The notes under the pieces are model-generated. The model searched no databases. It worked only from the letters and a program-made list of their open reading frames with translations, and was not told the origin of the DNA. The translations under genes and the position numbers were made by a program. From Betaproteobacteria bacterium (lineage in GTDB: Bacteria; Pseudomonadota; Gammaproteobacteria; Burkholderiales; Rhodocyclaceae), in NCBI GenBank assembly GCA_028868235.1, contig JAGWUW010000168.1:1-6237 (forward strand): DNA of 6,237 nt, in the 5' to 3' direction. Each line of letters opens with the position of its first letter. The stretch's first letter is position 1. Below are positions 1 to 5,623 of the stretch, piece after piece.

Positions 1-536
1 ACATAACCCAGCAAACCTGCTCCGAGCAGCACGATCACCGGGAAACGTTCCATCCAGTGCATGATCAGTTGGCTGGACCAGACGATCAGCGGAATACTCA
101 CCGCCAGGCCGAACACCAACAAAGCAAGATTGCCATGTGCCGCCCCGGCGACGCCGATAACGTTATCGAGACTCATCACGAAATCGGCCACGATGATAGT
201 CTTCACCGCCCCCCATAAATGGGCGGAAGGCTCGATATCGTGCCCCTCTTCATCTTCCGGCAGCATCAATTTGACGGCGATCCAGAGCAGCAGCAAGCCG
301 CCACCAAATTTCAACCAAGGCAGGTTCATGACCAGCGCGGCGAAGATAGTGAGCACGACACGCAAACTGACTGCACCAGCCACGCCCCAAACAATCCCCT
401 TTTTACGCTGCTCGGGCACCAGATTGCGGCAGGCCAGCGCGATCACCACCGCATTGTCGCCTGACAAAACGATATCGATCAGAATAATCTGGCCGACGGC
501 AATCCAGAATGCGGCAGAAGTAAGGTCAAATTCCAT
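1..536 (-). CDS. TerC/YjbE-family integral membrane protein, C-terminus cut by window edge
   Basis: The minus strand is open from an ATG at 536-534 to the window edge, giving 178 complete residues beginning MEFDLTSAAFWIAVGQ. The protein is strongly hydrophobic, with membrane segments at roughly residues 10-33, 45-71, 75-92, 112-131, 136-157 and from 165 on. Two copies of the TerC acidic signature are visible: D21 with SGDN (25-28), and D118 with SLDN (122-125). An acidic cytoplasmic-type loop (PEDEEGHD, 93-100) lies between the halves. These features fit the TerC superfamily, YjbE-like branch. Relatives are linked to metal-ion handling (manganese efflux, tellurite resistance), but the substrate here is unknown. 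The gene lies 76 bp downstream of sucD on the same strand and behind sucD's terminator. No good Shine-Dalgarno precedes the ATG. The start is chosen because the residues after it match the usual family N-terminus, and the in-frame alternative upstream is only a TTG. Family assignment is confident; function is not. Confidence 0.88.
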   Translation of the reverse strand, partial: MEFDLTSAAFWIAVGQIILIDIVLSGDNAVVIALACRNLVPEQRKKGIVWGVAGAVSLRVVLTIFAALVMNLPWLKFGGGLLLLWIAVKLMLPEDEEGHDIEPSAHLWGAVKTIIVADFVMSLDNVIGVAGAAHGNLALLVFGLAVSIPLIVWSSQLIMHWMERFPVIVLLGAGLLGY

Positions 537-564
537 GCGAAAGCAAGCTGAGTCAGACAAATAA

Positions 565-589
565 AAAGGCGGGCACTCGGCCCGCCTTT
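565..589 (-). terminator. Rho-independent terminator after sucD
   Basis: There is a perfect 10-bp inverted repeat: AAAGGCGGGC at 565-574 pairs with GCCCGCCTTT at 580-589 around a 5-nt loop. Read on the minus strand, the stem runs into TTTTTATTTG, a good uridine tract. It starts 23 nt after the sucD stop codon, so it ends the sucCD transcript. On the plus strand the stem is followed only by TTTC, so it is directional. It lies just 28 bp before the terC-family start codon. Confidence 0.92.
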
Positions 590-612
590 CTGGGTTGAGC
601 TAGGTTCGAATT

Positions 613-1506
613 TTACAGCATGGCTTTCAGCAACTTGGCCATTTCGGACGGGTTGCGCGTCACCTTGAAGCCGCACTCCTCCATGATGGCAAGCTTGGCA
701 TCAGCGGTATCCGCACCGCCGGAAATCAGGGCGCCAGCGTGGCCCATACGCTTGCCGGCCGGGGCCGTAACACCAGCGATGAAGCCGACGATCGGCTTCT
801 TCATGTTGGCCTTGCACCACTGGGCAGCTTCGGCTTCGTCCGGACCGCCGATTTCGCCGATCATGATGACGGCGTCCGTATCCGGATCGTCGTTGAACAT
901 CTTCATGACGTCGATATGCTTCAGACCGTTGATCGGGTCACCACCGATACCGACCGCGGACGACTGGCCGAGGCCAAGTTCGGTCAGTTGACCGACGGCT
1001 TCGTAGGTCAGCGTGCCGGAACGGGAAACGACGCCGATACGACCCTTCTTGTGGATGTGGCCCGGCATGATGCCGATCTTCACTTCGTCCGGGGTGATCA
1101 GGCCAGGGCAGTTCGGGCCGAGCAGCAGGGTCTTCTTGCCGCCCTTGGCTTCCTTTTCCTTCATCTTGTTGCGCACCATCAGCATGTCGCGGACGGGGAT
1201 GCCTTCGGTGATGCAGATGGCCAGATCGAGGTCAGCTTCGACGGCTTCCCAGATGGCAGCGGCAGCACCCGGGGGCGGCACGTAGATGACGGACACGGTG
1301 GCGCCGGTTTCAGCGGCGGCTTCCTTGACAGAGGCGTAGATGGGCACGTCGAAAATCTTCTCTCCGGCCTTCTTCGGGTTCACGCCGGCGACGAAGCAGT
1401 TCTTGCCGTTCGCGTATTCGATACACTTTTCGGTATGGAACTGACCGGTCTTGCCGGTGATGCCCTGGGTGATGATCTTGGTGTCTTTGTTGATCAGGAT
1501 AGACAT
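613..1506 (-). CDS. sucD: Succinyl-CoA synthetase (ADP-forming) alpha subunit
   Basis: The 297-residue product forms the alpha subunit of succinate-CoA ligase (EC 6.2.1.5), the cytoplasmic TCA-cycle enzyme that converts succinyl-CoA, ADP and phosphate to succinate, CoA and ATP. The N-terminal CoA-binding Rossmann domain carries GITGKTGQFH (15-24). The ligase domain carries LLGPNCPGLI (128-137) and SRSGTLTYEA (161-170). The active-site histidine that is phosphorylated during turnover is H256, in GKRMGHAGALISGG (251-264). Length is close to the roughly 290 residues usual for bacterial SucD, so the gene is complete. The ATG at 1506 is supported by an AAGGAG ribosome site 7 nt upstream. It follows sucC by 11 bp, so the two are co-transcribed and probably translationally coupled. 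The dehydrogenase genes that accompany sucCD in Escherichia coli (sucAB) are not adjacent here. All key residues are present and I see nothing unusual in the protein. Confidence 0.98.
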   Translation of the reverse strand: MSILINKDTKIITQGITGKTGQFHTEKCIEYANGKNCFVAGVNPKKAGEKIFDVPIYASVKEAAAETGATVSVIYVPPPGAAAAIWEAVEADLDLAICITEGIPVRDMLMVRNKMKEKEAKGGKKTLLLGPNCPGLITPDEVKIGIMPGHIHKKGRIGVVSRSGTLTYEAVGQLTELGLGQSSAVGIGGDPINGLKHIDVMKMFNDDPDTDAVIMIGEIGGPDEAEAAQWCKANMKKPIVGFIAGVTAPAGKRMGHAGALISGGADTADAKLAIMEECGFKVTRNPSEMAKLLKAML

Positions 1507-1513
1507 TCGGTAG

Positions 1514-1519
1514 CTCCTT
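1514..1519 (-). promoter_or_regulatory. sucD ribosome binding site overlapping the sucC stop codon
   Basis: AAGGAG (minus strand) lies 7 nt before the sucD ATG. The TAA stop of sucC at 1520-1518 supplies the first two A residues of this motif, so a ribosome terminating on sucC sits on the sucD start site. This arrangement favours translational coupling and equal subunit output, which suits the alpha2-beta2 or alpha-beta enzyme. Confidence 0.88.
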
Positions 1520-2678
1520 ACTTGACCGCTTCGACGATCTTGGTGGCGGCCTCGGCCATGGAATCGGCAGAGATGATGGGCAGACCGGAATCCTTCAGGA
1601 TCTGCTTGCCGATTTCTTCGTTGGTGCCCTTCATGCGGACGACCAGCGGCACGGACAGGTGGGTTTCCTTGGCAGCAGCGACAACGCCGGTGGCGATGGT
1701 GTCGCAGCGCATGATGCCGCCGAAGATGTTGACCAGAATGCCCTTGACCTTCGGGTTCTTGAGCATGATCTTGAAGGCTTCGGTGACCTTCTCGGTCGTG
1801 GCGCCACCGCCGACGTCCAGGAAGTTGGCCGGCTCGGCACCGAACAGCTTGATGGTGTCCATGGTGGCCATGGCCAGACCGGCACCGTTCACCAAGCAGC
1901 CGATATTGCCGTCGAGGGAGATGTAGGCCAGGTCGAACTTGGAGGCTTCGATTTCGTCGGCGTCTTCTTCGTCCAGGTCGCGCATGGCGACGATTTCCGG
2001 CTGACGGTACAGCGCGTTGGAGTCGAAGTTGAACTTGGCGTCGAGCGCCTTGACGGTGCCGTCGGCTTCGTGAATCAGCGGGTTAATTTCGGCCAGAGAA
2101 GCGTCGGTTTCCATGTAGCAGGTATACAGATTTTTCAGGGTCTGCACGCACTGAGGAATGGAGGCTTCGTTCATGCCCATGCCCTTTGCCAGGGTCAGGG
2201 CCTGCTCGTCGGTCAGGCCGACCAGCGGGTTGATGAAGACCTTGACGATCTTTTCCGGGGTCTTGTGGGCAACCTCTTCGATGTCCATGCCGCCTTCATA
2301 GGAGGCCATCATGGCAACGGACTGGGTAGCGCGGTCAGTCAGCGCGGCAACGTAGTATTCGTGCTGAATGTCGGCGCCTTCTTCGATCAGCAGGTTGCGG
2401 ACTTTCTGGCCTTCCGGGCCGGTCTGGTGCGTGATCAGTTGCATACCGAGAATCTGGCCGGCGTATTCGCGAACTTTTTCCAGCGAGGTTGCGACCTTGA
2501 CGCCACCGCCTTTACCACGGCCACCGGCGTGAATCTGGGCCTTGACCACCCAGACCTTGCCGCCCAGGGTTTCGGCTGCCTTGACTGCGTCTTCGACGGT
2601 CGTGCAGTGAATCCCGCGCGGAACCGTAACGCCGAATTTCTTCAGGATTTGCTTGCCCTGATATTCGTGAATTTTCAT
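1518..2678 (-). CDS. sucC: Succinyl-CoA synthetase (ADP-forming) beta subunit
   Basis: The 386-residue product is the nucleotide-binding beta subunit of succinate-CoA ligase (EC 6.2.1.5), partner of the adjacent sucD product. It starts with the family-typical [17 protein letters not shown]. The ATP-grasp domain includes K46 and the glycine-rich loop [14 protein letters not shown] (50-63). The magnesium ligands expected from the E. coli enzyme are visible as N199 (in AEINP) and D213 (in ALDAKFNFD). The C-terminal ligase/CoA domain holds [11 protein letters not shown] (264-274), [11 protein letters not shown] (288-298) and [10 protein letters not shown] (317-326). Length matches the E. coli protein of about 388 residues, so it is full length. 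An AAGGAAA site a few bases before the ATG at 2678 supports the start. It is the first gene of the sucCD unit; the gene before it on the same strand encodes a MATE transporter 145 bp away. No anomalies were seen. Confidence 0.98.
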   Translation of the reverse strand: MKIHEYQGKQILKKFGVTVPRGIHCTTVEDAVKAAETLGGKVWVVKAQIHAGGRGKGGGVKVATSLEKVREYAGQILGMQLITHQTGPEGQKVRNLLIEEGADIQHEYYVAALTDRATQSVAMMASYEGGMDIEEVAHKTPEKIVKVFINPLVGLTDEQALTLAKGMGMNEASIPQCVQTLKNLYTCYMETDASLAEINPLIHEADGTVKALDAKFNFDSNALYRQPEIVAMRDLDEEDADEIEASKFDLAYISLDGNIGCLVNGAGLAMATMDTIKLFGAEPANFLDVGGGATTEKVTEAFKIMLKNPKVKGILVNIFGGIMRCDTIATGVVAAAKETHLSVPLVVRMKGTNEEIGKQILKDSGLPIISADSMAEAATKIVEAVK

Positions 2679-2682
2679 GCGC

Positions 2683-2689
2683 TTTCCTT
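2683..2689 (-). promoter_or_regulatory. sucC ribosome binding site
   Basis: AAGGAAA on the minus strand; its AAGG core ends 7 nt before the sucC ATG. It is a moderate but well-placed Shine-Dalgarno that confirms the start. Confidence 0.75.
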
Positions 2690-2746
2690 GCGTTTAGTTG
2701 AGTTGCGAGCAATGAGCAGTGGCCGAACTGTCCCCCGACCCCACCC

Positions 2747-2765
2747 GGTTATACCGTTTGTAACC
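2747..2765. repeat. Dyad GGTTA-N9-TAACC, possible operator
   Basis: GGTTA at 2747-2751 and TAACC at 2761-2765 form a perfect 5-bp inverted repeat with a 9-bp spacer, 19 bp in all. It overlaps the candidate -10 TATAAC of sucC, a position suited to a repressor. The arms are short, so chance is possible, and I do not recognise the motif as the site of a named regulator. Confidence 0.25.
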
Positions 2766-2823
2766 TGAAATCTTATCACATAGATCAAAAACCTGATCAG
2801 CCCAAAATTCATAATTACAGGAC

Positions 2824-4164
2824 TCATTCCGAGGCGGCTATGGTCTTTCGCAACAACGGTAGAAGCGACGCTGCGGCGAAGATTAAACTGAGCACCGAGG
2901 CCAGCCAGAAACCCGCGATGCCGAGCGGTGGCACCCACCGATAGCAAAGCCAGGCCCCACCAAGCAACCCGATGCCCCAGAAGCAAAAAGTCTGGACCAG
3001 CATGGGCACGAAGGTTACGCGATAGGCGCGCAGGCAATGTCCGGCCACCGTCTGCAGCGCATCGAAAAACTGATAGATGGCGACGTAACCCACCAATCCG
3101 ACGGCGACCATGCGCACTGCCGGATCGTCTGTATAGGCTGCGACAACCGGCCCAGCACACAACCAGAGCGACAGACCGACCAGCGAGGACGATCCGGCGG
3201 CCAGCCACAGGCCTACTCGAATGGTGGCCTTCGCCCGCGGCGCATCGTGCGCACCGACAGCCTGGCCGAGTGCCGCCATGGTGGCAATGGCAAGCGACAG
3301 CGGCAACATATAGATCAGTGCCGACAGGTTGGCAACGATGCGATGACCGGCCACGACGGTAGCGCCGAGCGAAGCGACGAACAGGCTGACAAGGGTAAAT
3401 GAAGTGATCTCCACTAGGTTCGACAAACCCATCGGCACACCCAGGCGCAATAGCTCCCGCCAGGTTGGCCAGCGCGGCAACGACCACCCGGCAAACGGCC
3501 GATAGCGGCGACCGAGGGGACCGACGGCAAGGTACAGGGCACCGCTGGCGCAGGCCAGCCAGGCGACCAGAACGTTGGACAGTGCACAACCGGCCACCCC
3601 GAGCGGCTCGCCGAGCCAGCCCTGCAAAGCGAAGCCCCAGGCCAGGACGGCGTGCAGACAAAGGCTGACCAGGCCGATGCCCATCAAGACACGCGGCTTG
3701 CCAAGCGCATTGCAGAAAGCATAAAAGGTTCGATAGAACAAGGATGCCGGCAGGCTCCAGGCCAGCAGGCCGAGATACTGACGGACCTTGGCTTCGACCG
3801 CAGGATCCATACTGGAGAAGCCCAACACGGCGCCCGGGTGGGTAAGAAACAAGACACCCGGCACAGCCAGCAGTACGGCCAGCCAGAAGCCTTGCTGCAG
3901 CACGTTGGCCACCTCGTCGTCGCGGCCGGCCCCATGCAGGTGGGCAACGACCGGCGCCACCGCTTGCAGCACGCCGACCAGCGCAAAGACCACCGATATC
4001 TGGACACCGCCGCCGATGGCTACCGCCGCCAGATCAACCGAACTGACATGGCCGAGAACGGCCGTATCGACCACCATCATGCCGATGGAGGCAAGTTGGG
4101 CGATCAGGATGGGGAAAGCATGGGCAATCAGCCCCCGGGCAGCACGGCAGAACATGGCGCGCAT
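2824..4164 (-). CDS. NorM-type MATE family multidrug efflux transporter
   Basis: The 446-residue product from the ATG at 4164 is almost entirely membrane-embedded and about the length of NorM-type MATE transporters, which have 12 helices. These use a sodium or proton gradient to expel cationic drugs and metabolites across the inner membrane. Helix 1 carries the family pattern FPILIAQLASIGMMVVDTAVLGH (shown here only in outline: FP at 17-18, the acidic D33 within VVDTAVLGH). The mid-protein loop GPLGRRYRPF and the second-lobe start LGVPMGLSNLVEITSF repeat the two-lobe MatE layout. The open frame extends upstream to an ATG at 4299, but that start would overlap the paaK start and ribosome site, and the extra 45 residues do not resemble a MATE N-terminus. 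ATG 4164 or 4155 is therefore preferred, though neither has a clear Shine-Dalgarno. The substrate cannot be inferred. It is divergent from paaK, which may be incidental or could reflect export of an aromatic compound. Confidence 0.9.
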   Translation of the reverse strand: MRAMFCRAARGLIAHAFPILIAQLASIGMMVVDTAVLGHVSSVDLAAVAIGGGVQISVVFALVGVLQAVAPVVAHLHGAGRDDEVANVLQQGFWLAVLLAVPGVLFLTHPGAVLGFSSMDPAVEAKVRQYLGLLAWSLPASLFYRTFYAFCNALGKPRVLMGIGLVSLCLHAVLAWGFALQGWLGEPLGVAGCALSNVLVAWLACASGALYLAVGPLGRRYRPFAGWSLPRWPTWRELLRLGVPMGLSNLVEITSFTLVSLFVASLGATVVAGHRIVANLSALIYMLPLSLAIATMAALGQAVGAHDAPRAKATIRVGLWLAAGSSSLVGLSLWLCAGPVVAAYTDDPAVRMVAVGLVGYVAIYQFFDALQTVAGHCLRAYRVTFVPMLVQTFCFWGIGLLGGAWLCYRWVPPLGIAGFWLASVLSLIFAAASLLPLLRKTIAASE

Positions 4165-4290
4165 TGTCGCACGACGGAGCCAGACAAACGCCAGCCCAAC
4201 AGGGGCGACAAAAAGACATCCCAAGTTGATCTGGCTCAAGCAGCTTTTTTCCCACGATATGAGAATTATCGGTTCAGGAGGGAGTCCATA
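4165..4290. promoter_or_regulatory. Divergent promoter region between the MATE gene and paaK
   Basis: This 126-bp gap must hold the start signals for both divergent genes. The paaK-proximal end is AT-rich, with a T6 run at 4245-4250 followed by the segment GATATGAGAATTATC at 4256-4270, a plausible -10 zone for paaK. A TTGATC at 4226-4231 lies too far from it (24 bp or more) to form a normal sigma-70 pair. I checked the CTGGCTC at 4231-4237 as a sigma-54 -24 element, but the GC at the -12 spacing is missing. I could find no convincing MATE promoter and no clear operator. The call rests on gene arrangement rather than on strong motifs. Confidence 0.45.
4276..4281 (+). promoter_or_regulatory. 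Strong paaK ribosome binding site
   Basis: A perfect AGGAGG lies 9 nt before the ATG at 4291. It decides the paaK start. The frame is open for 213 further codons upstream, but that stretch is antisense to the MATE gene and its candidate starts have no comparable site. Confidence 0.9.
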
Positions 4291-5586
4291 ATGAAACAAG
4301 GCCTACACGCCATAGAAAATGCGAGTCGCGACGAAATCGTCGCCCTGCAAACCGACAGACTGAAGTGGACGCTACAACACGTCTACCGCAACGTGGCCCA
4401 TTACAAGACCGCCTTCGACAACGCCGGGGTGCATCCGGACGATTTCAAATCGCTGGCCGATCTAGCCAAGTTTCCCTTCACCACCAAGCAGGACCTGCGC
4501 GACAACTATCCCTACAACATGTTTGCCGTACCGCGCGAACAGGTCGCCCGCGTCCATGCGTCGAGCGGCACCACTGGCAAGCCTACCGTCGTCGGTTACA
4601 CGAAAAAGGACATCTACACCTGGTCCGACCTGATCGCCCGCTCGATCTACGCCTCCGGCGGTCGGCCGGGCGACATCGTCCATGTCGCTTACGGCTACGG
4701 CCTATTTACCGGCGGCCTGGGCGCTCATTACGGTGCCGAGAAGCTTGGCTGCACAGTGATCCCGATGTCCGGCGGGCAGACCGAGAAACAGGTTCAGTTG
4801 ATCTGCGATTTCAAGCCGAACATCATCATGGTCACCCCATCGTACATGCTCAACATCGCCGACGAATTCCGGCGCCAGGGCATTGATCCAACCAGCACCG
4901 ACCTGCGCATCGGCATCCACGGTGCCGAACCGTGGACCGATGCCATGCGTCGCGAAATCGAGACCGCCTTCGCCATCGATGCCATCGACATCTACGGCCT
5001 ATCGGAAGTCATGGGGCCGGGCGTCGCCAACGAATGTGCGGAGAGCAAGGACGGCCCAGTCATCTGGGAAGACCATTTCTATCCGGAAATCATCGATCCG
5101 GTGACCGGCGAAGTACTGTCCGAGGGCAGCAAAGGTGAACTGGTATTCACCTCGCTGACCAAGGAAGCGATGCCCATCGTCCGCTACCGCACCCGTGACC
5201 TGACTCGCCTACTGCCGCCAACTTCGCGCGCCATGCGTCGTATCGACCGCATTACCGGCCGCTCCGACGACATGCTGATCATCCGCGGCGTCAATGTCTT
5301 CCCATCGCAAATCGAAGAGTTGATCCTCAAACAACCCAAGCTGTCGCCCCACTACGTGATCGAAGTCAGCCGCGATGGCCACCTCGACTCCATGAAGATC
5401 AACGTCGAAATCAAGCCGGAATTCGCTTTCGCGAGCGGCCCCGAGAAGGAGTTTGTGGCACACGACCTTCAGCACCACATCAAATCCTACATCGGTGTCT
5501 CGGCCAGGATAGAAATCGTCGAGGTCGGCGGTATCGAGCGTTCGATCGGCAAGGCGCGGCGCGTTATTGACAAGCGCCCGAAATAA
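4291..5586 (+). CDS. paaK: Phenylacetate-CoA ligase
   Basis: The 431-residue cytoplasmic enzyme activates phenylacetate with ATP and CoA to phenylacetyl-CoA, AMP and pyrophosphate (EC 6.2.1.30), the entry step of aerobic and anaerobic phenylacetate breakdown. It belongs to the adenylate-forming ANL superfamily. The N-terminal part carries the PaaK-typical PFTTKQDLRDNYPYNMFAV. The ATP-phosphate loop is SSGTTGKP (91-98). The A5-type motif is YGLSEVMGPG (235-244). The A7/A8 region reads YRTRDLTRLLP (299-309) and GRSDDMLIIRGVNVFPSQIE (323-342). The C-terminal domain ends with GKARRV, whose K421 is the expected catalytic lysine. Length is close to the roughly 437 residues of the E. coli protein and all motifs are intact. 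It stands alone: the neighbours are a divergent transporter and a convergent FAH-family gene, with no ring-epoxidase (paaABCDE) or phenylglyoxylate genes in view. Activity on related arylacetates is possible, and the substrate is assigned by family only. Confidence 0.95.
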   Translation: MKQGLHAIENASRDEIVALQTDRLKWTLQHVYRNVAHYKTAFDNAGVHPDDFKSLADLAKFPFTTKQDLRDNYPYNMFAVPREQVARVHASSGTTGKPTVVGYTKKDIYTWSDLIARSIYASGGRPGDIVHVAYGYGLFTGGLGAHYGAEKLGCTVIPMSGGQTEKQVQLICDFKPNIIMVTPSYMLNIADEFRRQGIDPTSTDLRIGIHGAEPWTDAMRREIETAFAIDAIDIYGLSEVMGPGVANECAESKDGPVIWEDHFYPEIIDPVTGEVLSEGSKGELVFTSLTKEAMPIVRYRTRDLTRLLPPTSRAMRRIDRITGRSDDMLIIRGVNVFPSQIEELILKQPKLSPHYVIEVSRDGHLDSMKINVEIKPEFAFASGPEKEFVAHDLQHHIKSYIGVSARIEIVEVGGIERSIGKARRVIDKRPK

Positions 5587-5591
5587 GCCAA

Positions 5592-5613
5592 AACCCCCAC
5601 TTTGTGCGGGGTT
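5592..5613 (-). terminator. Hairpin between convergent paaK and FAH-family genes
   Basis: AACCCCCAC at 5592-5600 pairs with GTGCGGGGTT at 5604-5613 around a TTT loop, with one bulged base (C5607). On the minus strand the stem is followed by a short TTTT ending at 5590, so it best serves the FAH-family gene, whose stop codon ends at 5624. On the plus strand no T tract follows, so it would be a weak terminator for paaK. It is the only candidate in the 37-bp gap and may act in both directions. Confidence 0.55.
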
Positions 5614-5623
5614 AGCCATCCCA

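Larger units (their letters stand above)
2679..2823 (-). promoter_or_regulatory. sucC upstream region with candidate promoter and G-rich leader
   Basis: This 145-bp gap between the MATE stop and the sucC start contains no gene. Bases 2761-2820 have only 19 G or C out of 60 (about 32%), far below the surrounding coding DNA, as expected of a promoter. On the minus strand a -10-like TATAAC lies at 2753-2748, but the hexamer 16-18 bp upstream does not resemble TTGACA, so an activator or a different sigma factor may be involved. A start a few bases downstream of TATAAC would give a leader of about 60 nt. That leader opens with three closely spaced G runs (3, 4 and 5 G) at 2746-2732. I see no intrinsic terminator for the MATE gene here, so some sucCD transcription could also read through from it. 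The exact promoter position is inferred. Confidence 0.4.

Noticed and set aside
61..564. 167-codon plus-strand open frame at the left end
   Set aside because: It is antisense to the TerC-family gene, whose minus-strand translation shows the duplicated acidic motifs and membrane helices. The plus-strand product has no such features.
739..1926. 395-codon open frame on the plus strand, antisense to sucD and the end of sucC
   Set aside because: It is the complement of unmistakable sucD and sucC. Its translation is low-complexity in Asp, Gly, Val and His, as expected from antisense of biased GC-rich codons, and it matches no family I recognise.
1659..2768. 369-codon open frame on the plus strand, antisense to sucC
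   Set aside because: It is a shadow of sucC codon bias. The composition (Gly/Asp/Val/Phe rich) has no domain logic, and the frame runs through the sucC promoter region.
2765..2790. Possible CRP or FNR site upstream of sucC (TGTGA half-site, TTGAT half-site on the minus strand)
   Set aside because: Only one half-site of each matches; the partner half is poor and the spacing is wrong.
2675..3661. 328-codon minus-strand open frame overlapping the MATE gene in another frame
   Set aside because: It is Arg/Ala/Gly-rich out-of-frame translation of the MATE gene, which has coherent transmembrane sequence in its own frame. There is no recognisable domain.
4231..4248. Possible sigma-54 promoter (CTGGCTC with downstream T run) upstream of paaK
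   Set aside because: The invariant GC at the -12 position is absent at the required 10-bp spacing from the GG.
3652..4290. 213-codon in-frame upstream extension of paaK
   Set aside because: It is antisense to the MATE gene, rich in Gln, His, Asp and Arg, and unlike any PaaK N-terminus. The perfect AGGAGG before 4291 and the normal family length fix the start there.
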